NCBI GenBank assembly: GCA_947470805.1
Contig: CANIVU010000024.1
Location: 19,349 to 83,348 of the forward strand
Direction: 5' to 3'
Length of the DNA: 64,000 nt
From: Acidobacteriota bacterium
GTDB taxonomy: Bacteria > Acidobacteriota > Terriglobia > Bryobacterales > Bryobacteraceae
In this document: positions 1 through 6,836 of the stretch, piece after piece
How positions within the stretch are numbered: position 1 is the stretch's first letter
How the letters are laid out: each line of letters opens with the position of its first letter
Made by a program: the position numbers and the translations under genes
The notes under the pieces: model-generated
Told to the model about the DNA's origin: nothing
The model's input: the letters and a program-made list of their open reading frames with translations, nothing else
Databases searched by the model: none

Positions 1-1
1 C

Positions 2-349
2 CGGACGTCGGCGCGGAATATTGGGATTGACCACTGGTTGATTCCGGTGGCGTTGCGGCAGGCGCTGGAGGATTGCGAGGCGTGGCTGGAGTTTGAGAGC
101 TACCCGATGGATGAGATCGCGGTGCGGCTGCATCACAAGTTGGTGTGGATTCATCCGTTTCCGAACGGGAATGGGCGGCACGCGCGGCTGGTGGTGGACC
201 TGCTGATGATGCAGGCGGGGCGGGAGCGGTTTTCGTGGGGCCGGGCGACGCTGCGGGAGGCGGGGGAGATGCGGGAACGATATATTGGCGCGCTGCGGCG
301 GGCGGATGGGTTTGATATGGCGCCGCTGGTGGCGTTTGCGCGGTCGTAG
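2..349 (+). CDS. Fic family protein, mobile mystery protein B type (5' partial)
   Basis: The gene enters from the left edge; the frame is open from base 2, so only the C-terminal ~115 residues are present. The Fic core motif HPFPNGNGRHAR is intact (bases 152-187), with the catalytic His and the Gly/Asn/Arg residues that bind the nucleotide. Fic enzymes usually transfer AMP from ATP to a target hydroxyl. The flanking pattern (RNIGID before the motif, DEIAVRLHHKLVWIHPF, then FSWG and a closing ALRRADG...PLVAFARS) fits the family called mobile mystery protein B. In other genomes this protein normally follows an XRE-type partner, mobile mystery protein A, on mobile DNA. The upstream partner would lie outside the window. 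The target is unknown. Confidence 0.9.
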   Translation, partial: RTSARNIGIDHWLIPVALRQALEDCEAWLEFESYPMDEIAVRLHHKLVWIHPFPNGNGRHARLVVDLLMMQAGRERFSWGRATLREAGEMRERYIGALRRADGFDMAPLVAFARS

Positions 350-353
350 GGGG

Positions 354-734
354 CTAAGTGGAGATCAGTTTCAGGCTGGCGTCGAGGCGGCGGAGATCGT
401 CGGGGTCGCTTGTGACTACCGCTTGTCCGGTTCGTTGGGCACAGAGGACGACGTGCGCGTCGACGATATCGGCGGTTCCGGTTCGTGCCATCAGAAGACC
501 TACTGCTGTTGCGTCCGGACCGTTGAGAGAAACGAGATCGGTGCTTACATGACGAATCAGCCGCGACAGACGCGCCTGGCGGGCTGGGCTTCGCATCGCC
601 TGGGCAAGGGCGGTCGCGGGGATGGTAATTCTCAGGCCAAGTTCGGTGGCGCGTTCGAGAAGGGCGATGATTCGCCGATTGTTCCGGTCCAGGGCGATGA
701 GACCACCGGCGTCGAGGGTGATTCCGTTGGTCAA
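354..734 (-). CDS. PIN-domain toxin (VapC-like ribonuclease)
   Basis: A protein of about 126 residues with PIN-domain hallmarks: an N-terminal LDAGGLIALD strand carrying the first acidic residue, and a C-terminal ADIVDAHVVLCAQ...VVTSDPDDL segment with the later aspartates. PIN toxins cleave RNA, often tRNA or rRNA. The second acidic position, usually Glu, looks replaced in IPATALAQAM, as in some actinobacterial-type PIN proteins. I place the start at the TTG at 734, which overlaps the stop of the upstream ribbon-helix-helix gene as TTGA. An in-frame start at 785 would lie inside the antitoxin gene. The 4-base overlap implies coupled translation with its antitoxin. The family call is firm; activity is inferred. 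Confidence 0.82.
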   Translation of the reverse strand: MTNGITLDAGGLIALDRNNRRIIALLERATELGLRITIPATALAQAMRSPARQARLSRLIRHVSTDLVSLNGPDATAVGLLMARTGTADIVDAHVVLCAQRTGQAVVTSDPDDLRRLDASLKLIST

Positions 735-1003
735 GCGGCGTTCCGTTTTCGGCGGCGGGCAGGTAAGAGAATCTTGTCGGCCCAATCCCGCTCCTGCTTC
801 GTGAGCGGGCCGCCAGTTTGTTTGAGCGCCTCCTGCAACATCTCTCGCCAGCCAGCCGCATCGGACAACGCGATGCCGACGGCGTGCTGGACGAAGGCAG
901 AGACATTGGCTGCCTGGCCGGCTGCGACGAGGGCTCGGATTTCCTGGAGTTGTTCGTCCTGAAGCGTGATGGTGAGCTTGGTGGTCGCCATACCAACGAC
1001 CAT
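731..1003 (-). CDS. Ribbon-helix-helix antitoxin (CopG/VapB-like)
   Basis: A small protein of about 90 residues. Its N-terminus MATTKLTITLQDEQLQEIRALV has the beta strand plus helix pattern of ribbon-helix-helix DNA-binding antitoxins, followed by NVSAFVQHAVGIAL as the second helix. The C-terminal tail is basic and would be the toxin-neutralising part. It overlaps the PIN gene by 4 bases (TTGA), the usual antitoxin-first order, so autoregulation of the pair is expected. The ATG at 991 (residue 5 here) is an equally plausible start; neither has a clear Shine-Dalgarno sequence. It begins 10 bases after the stop of the MFS gene, so read-through from that operon is possible. Confidence 0.78.
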   Translation of the reverse strand: MVVGMATTKLTITLQDEQLQEIRALVAAGQAANVSAFVQHAVGIALSDAAGWREMLQEALKQTGGPLTKQERDWADKILLPARRRKRNAA

Positions 1004-1013
1004 ACCATTTCGC

Positions 1014-2249
1014 TTAGTCCGGTGGCGGCACGGCGGACGGGGCGCGGTACTTGCGAAAGGCGGGGAGGGCCCAGGTGATGGCTAAGGAACCTACGACTGT
1101 TAGGACGCCGCCTACGACTACCGATGGCCCGAGGCCGAGGAGGCGGGCGGCGAAGCCGGCTTCGGCGTTGCCGAGGTAGGGGCCGCTTAGGTAGCTGACC
1201 ATCTCAATCGCCGCGGTGCGGCCGCGGAGGCGGGCGGGGATTGTCTGGTTCCAAAGAGTTCCGCGGAAGATGCCGCTGACCATGTCGGCCGCGCCGGCGC
1301 AGGCCAGGAAGAAAAGCGCCAGCCAGAGGCTTTGTGAGAACCCGAAGCCGATGATGGCCACGCCCCAGAGGCCGGCCGCCCAGGCGATGGCCTGGCCGTG
1401 GTGCACGATGTGTTTGGCCCAGCCGGAGGTCACGCTACATAGCAGCGCGCCGACGGGGCCGGCGGAGTAGAGCCAGCCTACGTTCTGTTCCCCGAAGATG
1501 GCGCCGAAGGCCGGGAACAGGGCGTTGGGCATGCCGAAGAACATGGCGTTCATATCGATGAGATATGTCCCGAGGAGATCCTTGCGTTCGAGCGCGTAGT
1601 GCCAGCCTTCGGCAAGCGTGTGCCAGGTGATGGCACCTTCTTCGCCGCTTTGGAACACCTTCTGCTTCATTGCCAGGAGAGCGGCGATGGGGGCGAGGTA
1701 GCTGGCGGCGTCGAGTCCGAAGGCCACGGCGGCTCCGTAGTTGACGGCGATCCAGCCGGCGAGGCCGGGGCCGGCGATGTAGGCGATGTTGTGACGGATG
1801 GAGTTCAGGGCGCTGACGGCGGTCATCTCGTCGGCGCGGACGAGTTGGGGCGTCATGGCTTCAATGGCCGGGCGGTGGACGGAGTTCAAGGCAGCGAGGA
1901 ACGCTGCGGCGGCGAAGAGGAGGTTGACGCGGGGTTGCGGTTGGAGAGCGTTGATGGTGAGCGCGATGAGGGTGGCGGTCATCAGCGTGTCGGCCATCAT
2001 GAGGAGCCGGCGGCGGTTGAAACGGTCCGCCAGTACGCCGCCGAGGAAGGCCATGAGCAGCATGGGCACGAACTCGGCTACGCCCAGCAGGCCCACCATC
2101 ACCGAGGACTTGGTGAGCTGGTACATCTGCACGGGGAGCACGACATATGTCACGGCCGAACCGAAGCCGGAGATGGCTTGGCCCAGGTAGAGCAGGCGGA
2201 AATCGCCGGGGCGTTGGAGCGGGGCGAGGTCCGGGAGGAGGTGGCGCAC
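1014..2249 (-). CDS. MFS transporter, EntS/MFS_3-like exporter
   Basis: A 411-residue, strongly hydrophobic protein with about 12 membrane helices. The first loop motif GGVLADRFNRRRLL matches the loop 2-3 signature of the major facilitator superfamily. The opening RPGDFRLLYLGQAISGFGSAV is typical of the MFS_3 group, which includes the enterobactin exporter EntS and macrolide exporters. It should export a small molecule using the proton gradient; the substrate cannot be read from the sequence. The start is a GTG directly after the TAG of the Wzt-like gene (0-base gap), so the two are probably co-translated, linking export to that regulator-like protein. Confidence 0.88.
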   Translation of the reverse strand: MRHLLPDLAPLQRPGDFRLLYLGQAISGFGSAVTYVVLPVQMYQLTKSSVMVGLLGVAEFVPMLLMAFLGGVLADRFNRRRLLMMADTLMTATLIALTINALQPQPRVNLLFAAAAFLAALNSVHRPAIEAMTPQLVRADEMTAVSALNSIRHNIAYIAGPGLAGWIAVNYGAAVAFGLDAASYLAPIAALLAMKQKVFQSGEEGAITWHTLAEGWHYALERKDLLGTYLIDMNAMFFGMPNALFPAFGAIFGEQNVGWLYSAGPVGALLCSVTSGWAKHIVHHGQAIAWAAGLWGVAIIGFGFSQSLWLALFFLACAGAADMVSGIFRGTLWNQTIPARLRGRTAAIEMVSYLSGPYLGNAEAGFAARLLGLGPSVVVGGVLTVVGSLAITWALPAFRKYRAPSAVPPPD

Positions 2250-3185
2250 CTACAGACGTTCGGCGTGGACTTCGGCGCGGAGGTTGGCGACGCCGGCGGT
2301 GTAGCGCGTATCGGCTACGGCGAAGGCGAGGGCGTCTTCCATCCAGTCGTGCCAGACGCCGTTGGCATCATGGGAGGCGGCGGTGATGGCGTATTCCTGC
2401 GGGCAGAGCTGGCAGGGGAAACGGTAGGTGATGCGGACGACCTGGCCGGGCTGCATGGCGCCGAGCGGGTAGCGTTCGAGCTCCGTGTTGGTTCCGTATA
2501 CTTCCGAGCCGATGCGGGTGCGGATCATCATGCCGACTACCGGATTTTCGACGGCGCTGTTGAACTTGACAGTGATCCGGACGGACATGACCTCGCCGCT
2601 TTGGATGACGAGGGACGGGGCGCCATTGGCGCCGAGCGTTTCGATGGCGACGATTTCGGCGCGGCCGTCGCCGCGGCGGAGCGCGGGGGCGAGATGGCCT
2701 GGAGTGGTTTCGCCCCAGGCGCGGTGGCGAGCGGCGATGTGTTGGAGATAGCGGGCGCTGACTTCGCGGGGATCGCCTTTGGCGTAGAGGCGGCCGTCGT
2801 GGATCCACCAGATTTCGTCGGCGAGTTGGTGGAGGAGTTCGAGGTCGTGGGAGGCGATGAGGACGGTGGCACCGGTGCGGCGGAGGCGTTCGAGGCCGGT
2901 GAAGGCGCGGGCCTTGACGAGGGCGTCGCAGCAGGCGAGGGAATGGTCGAGGGCGAGGGTGGAGACGGGGGCGAGTTGGAGCGCGTCGAGGGGGCCGAGG
3001 TAGCGGGCGGCGGCATCGAAACGGACTTCGCCGGACTGGGCGTGGGCGAGGCCGGTGGCGAGTTGGAGGAGCTGGTGGACGCCCGCGCCATCCTCCCCAA
3101 TTACGCCGATGACAGCGCCATCGGGAGCGGAGACGGTAACCTGTTGTAGCGGGGCCAATGAGGCGTCGCGGAAATGAATGGCCAT
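2250..3185 (-). CDS. Wzt-like protein with degenerate ABC ATPase half and C-terminal carbohydrate-binding-type domain
   Basis: A 311-residue protein in two parts. Residues ~1-150 keep the outline of an ABC nucleotide-binding domain, but the key residues are lost. Walker A reads GEDGAGVH, with the Lys and Ser/Thr missing. The segment that should hold the Q-loop, helical subdomain and LSGGQ signature is largely deleted. The Walker B region reads LALDHSL, with His in place of the catalytic Glu. Only the switch His in VLIASHD remains. Residues ~165-300 resemble the Wzt C-terminal domain that recognises O-antigen ends (VRITVKFNSAVENPVVGMMI, then RITYRFPCQLCPQEYAI). True Wzt ATPases are usually 400 residues or more, so this is probably a non-catalytic pseudo-ATPase or adaptor. 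The start overlaps the divergent beta-helix gene by 8 bases. Confidence 0.72.
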   Translation of the reverse strand: MAIHFRDASLAPLQQVTVSAPDGAVIGVIGEDGAGVHQLLQLATGLAHAQSGEVRFDAAARYLGPLDALQLAPVSTLALDHSLACCDALVKARAFTGLERLRRTGATVLIASHDLELLHQLADEIWWIHDGRLYAKGDPREVSARYLQHIAARHRAWGETTPGHLAPALRRGDGRAEIVAIETLGANGAPSLVIQSGEVMSVRITVKFNSAVENPVVGMMIRTRIGSEVYGTNTELERYPLGAMQPGQVVRITYRFPCQLCPQEYAITAASHDANGVWHDWMEDALAFAVADTRYTAGVANLRAEVHAERL

Positions 3186-4419
3186 CGTTAACAGGATACT
3201 GTCCTTGCTCGCGGTTTGCTCCTTTTCTGCTTTTGGCGGGGAGGTGATTTCGTGCGTGACGGGGCAGGAAATTTTGCGGGAAGGCTTGACGCTGACGTCC
3301 GAGCTGCGGATTGAAGGGCCCTGCCGGGTGACTTTGCGGAAGCTGACGGTGCGCGGGGACCGGGCCGGGGCAGCGCAGGGACAGGCGTTGCCGCCATCGG
3401 ACAGGCGGTTCGCGGATCACTATTCGGGCAATGGGATTGTGTTGCTGGGGAGCGCGGAGGTTGTTATCGAAGACTCCACGTTTAGCGAAATTGCGGGGTT
3501 CGCGGTGCTGGCGAGCGGGGTGGGAAAGTTGCGGATTGCGCGGTGCGCGTTTAGTGATTCGGGGTCGCGAAATGCAAAGGGGCGGAACAATACGACGGGG
3601 GGCGTTTTGCTGGAGGATGGGACGGCGAATTTTGTTGTGGAAGACTCGTCGTTTGCGCGGATTTTAGGGAACGCGCTGTGGACCCATTCGCGCTACAACC
3701 ACGTGCGGAATGGGCCGGGGGTGATGCGGCGGAACACGTTTGTGGAGATTGCGCGGGATGCGGTGCAGGTGGGGCATGCGTTCGGCGTGGACGTGGTGGA
3801 GAACCGGATGGAGCGGATTGGGTATCCGCAGGAGGCGATCGACGTGGAAGGGGGCGGGACGCCGGTCGGGGTGGATACGGCGGGGAATGTGGATGGGTCG
3901 AATTACTCGCGGAATGTGATGGCGGAGATCAATGGGAAGTGTTTTGACCTGGATGGATTTCATCACGGGGCGTTGGTGGGGAACACGTGTGTGAACAAGG
4001 GGGAGCACGCGTTTGGGCACTTTGGGATTGTGATGAACAACACGAATCCGGACATGCAATCGGTGGGGATTCGGATTGAGGGGAACCGGTTTGAAGGGAT
4101 GCGGTTTGGCGGGATTTTCGTGATTGGGTCCGGGCACGTGATTCGTGGGAATACGTTGACACGGCTGCATACGGCGCATTGCAGCGAGGCCGTGGTGCAG
4201 CCGGGGTGCACGCATTTTGAGGGCGAGCCGGACCTGTTGCGGACGGGGATTTATTTTGGCCGGCGGGCGGAGCGCGGGGCGGTGACGCGGGGGAACCGGG
4301 TGGAGGGGAACACGATTTCCGGGTGGCGGATGGATAAGAAGTGCATTGGCTTCGCGCCGGGCGTGAATTCGAAGGACAATCAAATTACCGGCAATGTGTG
4401 CCGGCATGCGGATCATTAA
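3178..4419 (+). CDS. Secreted right-handed parallel beta-helix protein
   Basis: A 413-residue protein with a Sec signal peptide (MAIVNRILSLLAVCSFSAFG). The body is rich in repeated turns of the type GNRFEGM, GNTLTRL, NRVEGNTISGW and NTFVEIARDAV, the signature of pectate-lyase-like right-handed beta-helices. Such proteins act on, or bind, polysaccharides outside the cytoplasm. No pectate-lyase active-site motif could be recognised, so an enzymatic role is not proven. A downstream methyltransferase starts 3 bases after the stop, suggesting one transcript. The proposed ATG at 3178 lies inside the 5' end of the divergent Wzt-like gene; one of the two starts may really be further inside its gene. 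Confidence 0.8.
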   Translation: MAIVNRILSLLAVCSFSAFGGEVISCVTGQEILREGLTLTSELRIEGPCRVTLRKLTVRGDRAGAAQGQALPPSDRRFADHYSGNGIVLLGSAEVVIEDSTFSEIAGFAVLASGVGKLRIARCAFSDSGSRNAKGRNNTTGGVLLEDGTANFVVEDSSFARILGNALWTHSRYNHVRNGPGVMRRNTFVEIARDAVQVGHAFGVDVVENRMERIGYPQEAIDVEGGGTPVGVDTAGNVDGSNYSRNVMAEINGKCFDLDGFHHGALVGNTCVNKGEHAFGHFGIVMNNTNPDMQSVGIRIEGNRFEGMRFGGIFVIGSGHVIRGNTLTRLHTAHCSEAVVQPGCTHFEGEPDLLRTGIYFGRRAERGAVTRGNRVEGNTISGWRMDKKCIGFAPGVNSKDNQITGNVCRHADH

Positions 4420-4422
4420 AAC

Positions 4423-5733
4423 ATGGCTGAGACTACACCGAACGTTGTTGACAAGATGCGCGAGGACTGGAACGCGCGGGCTCGCGAGGACGCGAACTAC
4501 TACGTGGCCTTTGGGCGGCGGGACCAGGACGACGGCGAGTTTCAGGACACGGCGCACGAGGTGGTGCACGGGTTGGAGTGGGAGATGCGACGGTTGCCGG
4601 CGGGACAGGATCCGCGGAACCGGCGGGCGCTGGAGATTGGCTGCGGGCCGGGGCGGCTGTTGCGGCCGATGTCGGCGCATTATGGCGAGATTCACGGGGT
4701 GGACATTTCCGACGAGATGGTGGCGCGGGCGCGGCAGCGATTGGCGCACATTCCGCACGCGCATGCGCATGTGGCGCGCCGTTCTAATTTAGAGATGTTT
4801 GCGGGCGAATCGTTCGATTTTGTTTATAGTTACGCGGTGTTTCAACATATTCCGAGCCGCGATGTGGTGCTGGGCTATTTGCGGGAGACGTGGCGGGTGT
4901 TGAAGCCGGGCGGGTACATGCGGTGCCAGATCAACGGGCTACCGGAGGCGGCGGCGCGGTACGACACCTGGAGCGGCGTGCGGATATCGGCGACGGAGTT
5001 GGAAGAGTTTTGCCGGGCGAACGATTTCCAGATGCTGTCGTTGGAGGGGACGCAGACGCAGTATATGTGGACAACGCTGCGGAAGCGGGAGCGGGGTTGG
5101 TATCAGACGGCGAAGCGGCCGGAGCAGCCGGTGGTGATCCGGCGGATTACCAATGCCCAGAACTCCGAACCGGTGGCGCCGGTGCGGGGGCGGTTTGCGG
5201 CTCTTTCTTTATGGGTGGAGAATTTGCCGGAGGAGTGCGACCTGATTAATTTTGAGGTCCATGTGGGCGGGGCGCGGGGGACGTTGACCTACATTGGGCC
5301 GCGCGAATATGACGGGATGGCGCAGGTGAATCTGCGTTTGCCGCATGACGTGGGGACGGGGTTGCAGCCGGTGGTGTTGAAGTGGCGGGGCGAGGAGATT
5401 GGGCCGCCGGCGAAGGTGCGGATTGTGCCGCAGCCGGCGCTAGTGCCGCGGATACTGGCGCTGTCGGACGGGATTAATTTGTTGAGTGGGCCGCGGATTG
5501 AGACGCGGTCGGTGAAGGTGACGTTGGAAGAAGTGGCGGAGCCGGAGCAGTTTTCGGCGACGGTGGACGGGATCCCGGTGTTGGACATCGACTTCTTCTG
5601 CACGGACCCGCTGCCGCCACGGTTTGAGGTGAATTTCAAACTGCCGGAGGAGATTGGCGTGGGCGGGCATGCGCTCGAGATGAAGATGGGTAAGCGGGTG
5701 GTGGCGCCGATCGGGATCGACGTCGTGGCTTAG
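4423..5733 (+). CDS. SAM-dependent methyltransferase with C-terminal Solibacter-type/Ig-like domains
   Basis: A 436-residue protein. Residues ~40-190 form a class I methyltransferase: motif I ALEIGCGPGRLL, acidic post-I residue in HGVDIS, motif II FDFVYSYAVFQHI and LRETWRVLKPGGYM. It should transfer a methyl group from S-adenosylmethionine, probably to a sugar or small molecule. The remaining ~220 residues are not part of a normal methyltransferase. A stretch reading MAQVNLRLPHDVGTGLQPVVL closely resembles the C-terminal domain found on many Solibacter secreted proteins, and a second Ig-like segment follows. No signal peptide is seen. It directly follows the beta-helix gene and shares overlapping stop codons with the convergent gene at 5730. 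Confidence 0.82.
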   Translation: MAETTPNVVDKMREDWNARAREDANYYVAFGRRDQDDGEFQDTAHEVVHGLEWEMRRLPAGQDPRNRRALEIGCGPGRLLRPMSAHYGEIHGVDISDEMVARARQRLAHIPHAHAHVARRSNLEMFAGESFDFVYSYAVFQHIPSRDVVLGYLRETWRVLKPGGYMRCQINGLPEAAARYDTWSGVRISATELEEFCRANDFQMLSLEGTQTQYMWTTLRKRERGWYQTAKRPEQPVVIRRITNAQNSEPVAPVRGRFAALSLWVENLPEECDLINFEVHVGGARGTLTYIGPREYDGMAQVNLRLPHDVGTGLQPVVLKWRGEEIGPPAKVRIVPQPALVPRILALSDGINLLSGPRIETRSVKVTLEEVAEPEQFSATVDGIPVLDIDFFCTDPLPPRFEVNFKLPEEIGVGGHALEMKMGKRVVAPIGIDVVA

Positions 5734-6698
5734 GTTTGCGCGGCGCGCTGGGAGCGTTCGTCCTCGGTTTTCGCGGTGATTTTGGAGCGGAGGCCGAGGA
5801 GTTTGTCGAGTAACCCTTTCCAGAACGGCGCGCCCATGCCGAGGAGGACCCAAGTTACCAGGACGCCGGGTTGGGAGAGGGCTTTTTGCGGGGCGGTGGT
5901 GAGGTGGCAGAGGCGGCTGTCGCCGCAGGTCTGGTAGATTTCTGACCAGAATTTGTTGGGCTGATCGAAGGTGTCGGCGAAGATGGCTTGTTGTTTGACG
6001 GCGTTGAGAAGTTGGGTTGGGTCCTTGGTCTTTTCGGCTTTGTCGGCGAGGACGGTGGCGACGGTTTTTTCGGTGGCGAGGCGGGTGATCATGTCGAGCG
6101 AGTTGACGGGGTAGACGGTAAGGAAGACTAGGGCGAGGGCGGTGGAGGCGACTTTGGTGGAGTAGGCGGTGTTGCCGTCGGTGCGGGTCATGACGTCGTC
6201 GAACTGGGCGAAGAGGCGGGCGGCGAGGTCGGGGGCGATTCGGGCGAGGGCTTTGGTGCGCCAGACGCTGGCGGGCGCGGAGGGGTCGGCGGCCTCTTCG
6301 GCGAGGATGGCGAGTTCGACGGCTTTGACGAGGTCGGCGGGGGACTGTTTGGTGATGGTTTGGATGGCGGTGCTGAGCTCGGCCCAGGGACCATCGCCAG
6401 CGGATTTGCGGAGGAGCATGAGGACGAACTCTTCGCGGCCGATGGCTTCGGTCTTGCTGAAGCCGCGGGGGAGCCAGGAGAGGACCATTTTGTCGCGGAG
6501 GAGGGAGGCGGCGAGTTCTTTGGTGGGCAGAGTGCTGTCGAGCGTGCCGATGATGAGTTCCAGGCCGGCCTGGAGGTTGTTGGTGCGGGAGCGGATGACG
6601 GAGAGCCACATGGCGGTGGTTGTGCCGACGAGAGTGGCGAGGACCATCATGCTGAGGCTGAAGCCGATAGCCACGTCGAGGTAGTGGAGTACGTCCAT
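5730..6698 (-). CDS. Membrane protein of unknown function
   Basis: A 322-residue protein with three likely membrane helices (about residues 8-33, 181-199 and 278-295) and long soluble segments between them. The central segment RLFAQFDDVMTR...ALALVFLTVYPVNSLDMITRL resembles a widespread, unnamed bacterial membrane family whose common pattern is a wFd..MdR motif followed by a helix and LD...L. Two cysteines in QTCGDSRLC could form a disulfide on the non-cytoplasmic side. No enzymatic motif is visible. Its stop overlaps that of the methyltransferase gene. It is divergent from the DUF1800 gene with a 138-base spacer. Function unknown. Confidence 0.7.
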   Translation of the reverse strand: MDVLHYLDVAIGFSLSMMVLATLVGTTTAMWLSVIRSRTNNLQAGLELIIGTLDSTLPTKELAASLLRDKMVLSWLPRGFSKTEAIGREEFVLMLLRKSAGDGPWAELSTAIQTITKQSPADLVKAVELAILAEEAADPSAPASVWRTKALARIAPDLAARLFAQFDDVMTRTDGNTAYSTKVASTALALVFLTVYPVNSLDMITRLATEKTVATVLADKAEKTKDPTQLLNAVKQQAIFADTFDQPNKFWSEIYQTCGDSRLCHLTTAPQKALSQPGVLVTWVLLGMGAPFWKGLLDKLLGLRSKITAKTEDERSQRAAQT

Positions 6699-6779
6699 CT
6701 GTCTGATTCCTCCCTAGGGGATTTGAACGAAGTTGCCTTAGCTGGCTTCAGATTTGCCTTATCTTGATCGTCTTTGGGA

Positions 6780-6804
6780 TTTCCTACCGCATTGTTGTAG
6801 GAAA
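6780..6804. promoter_or_regulatory. 8-bp inverted repeat upstream of the DUF1800 gene
   Basis: Perfect arms TTTCCTAC and GTAGGAAA surround a 9-base spacer. The dyad ends 32 bases before the ATG of the DUF1800 gene and lies in the 138-base spacer shared with the divergent membrane-protein gene. It could be an operator or a leader hairpin. There is no T tract, so a terminator is unlikely. The rest of the spacer holds nothing I recognise. Confidence 0.35.
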
Positions 6805-6836
6805 AGATCGGTTCTCAAAGTCAGGAACCGGCATAC

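Noticed and set aside
1599..3149. A 516-codon plus-strand frame opposite the MFS and Wzt-like genes
   Set aside because: Its composition is monotonous Gly/Glu/Val/Ala with no domain pattern; it is the mirror of the two minus-strand genes.
3178..4419. The repeated GN-rich turns as a possible tandem DNA repeat
   Set aside because: The similarity is at the protein level (beta-helix coils) with irregular spacing; there is no DNA repeat.
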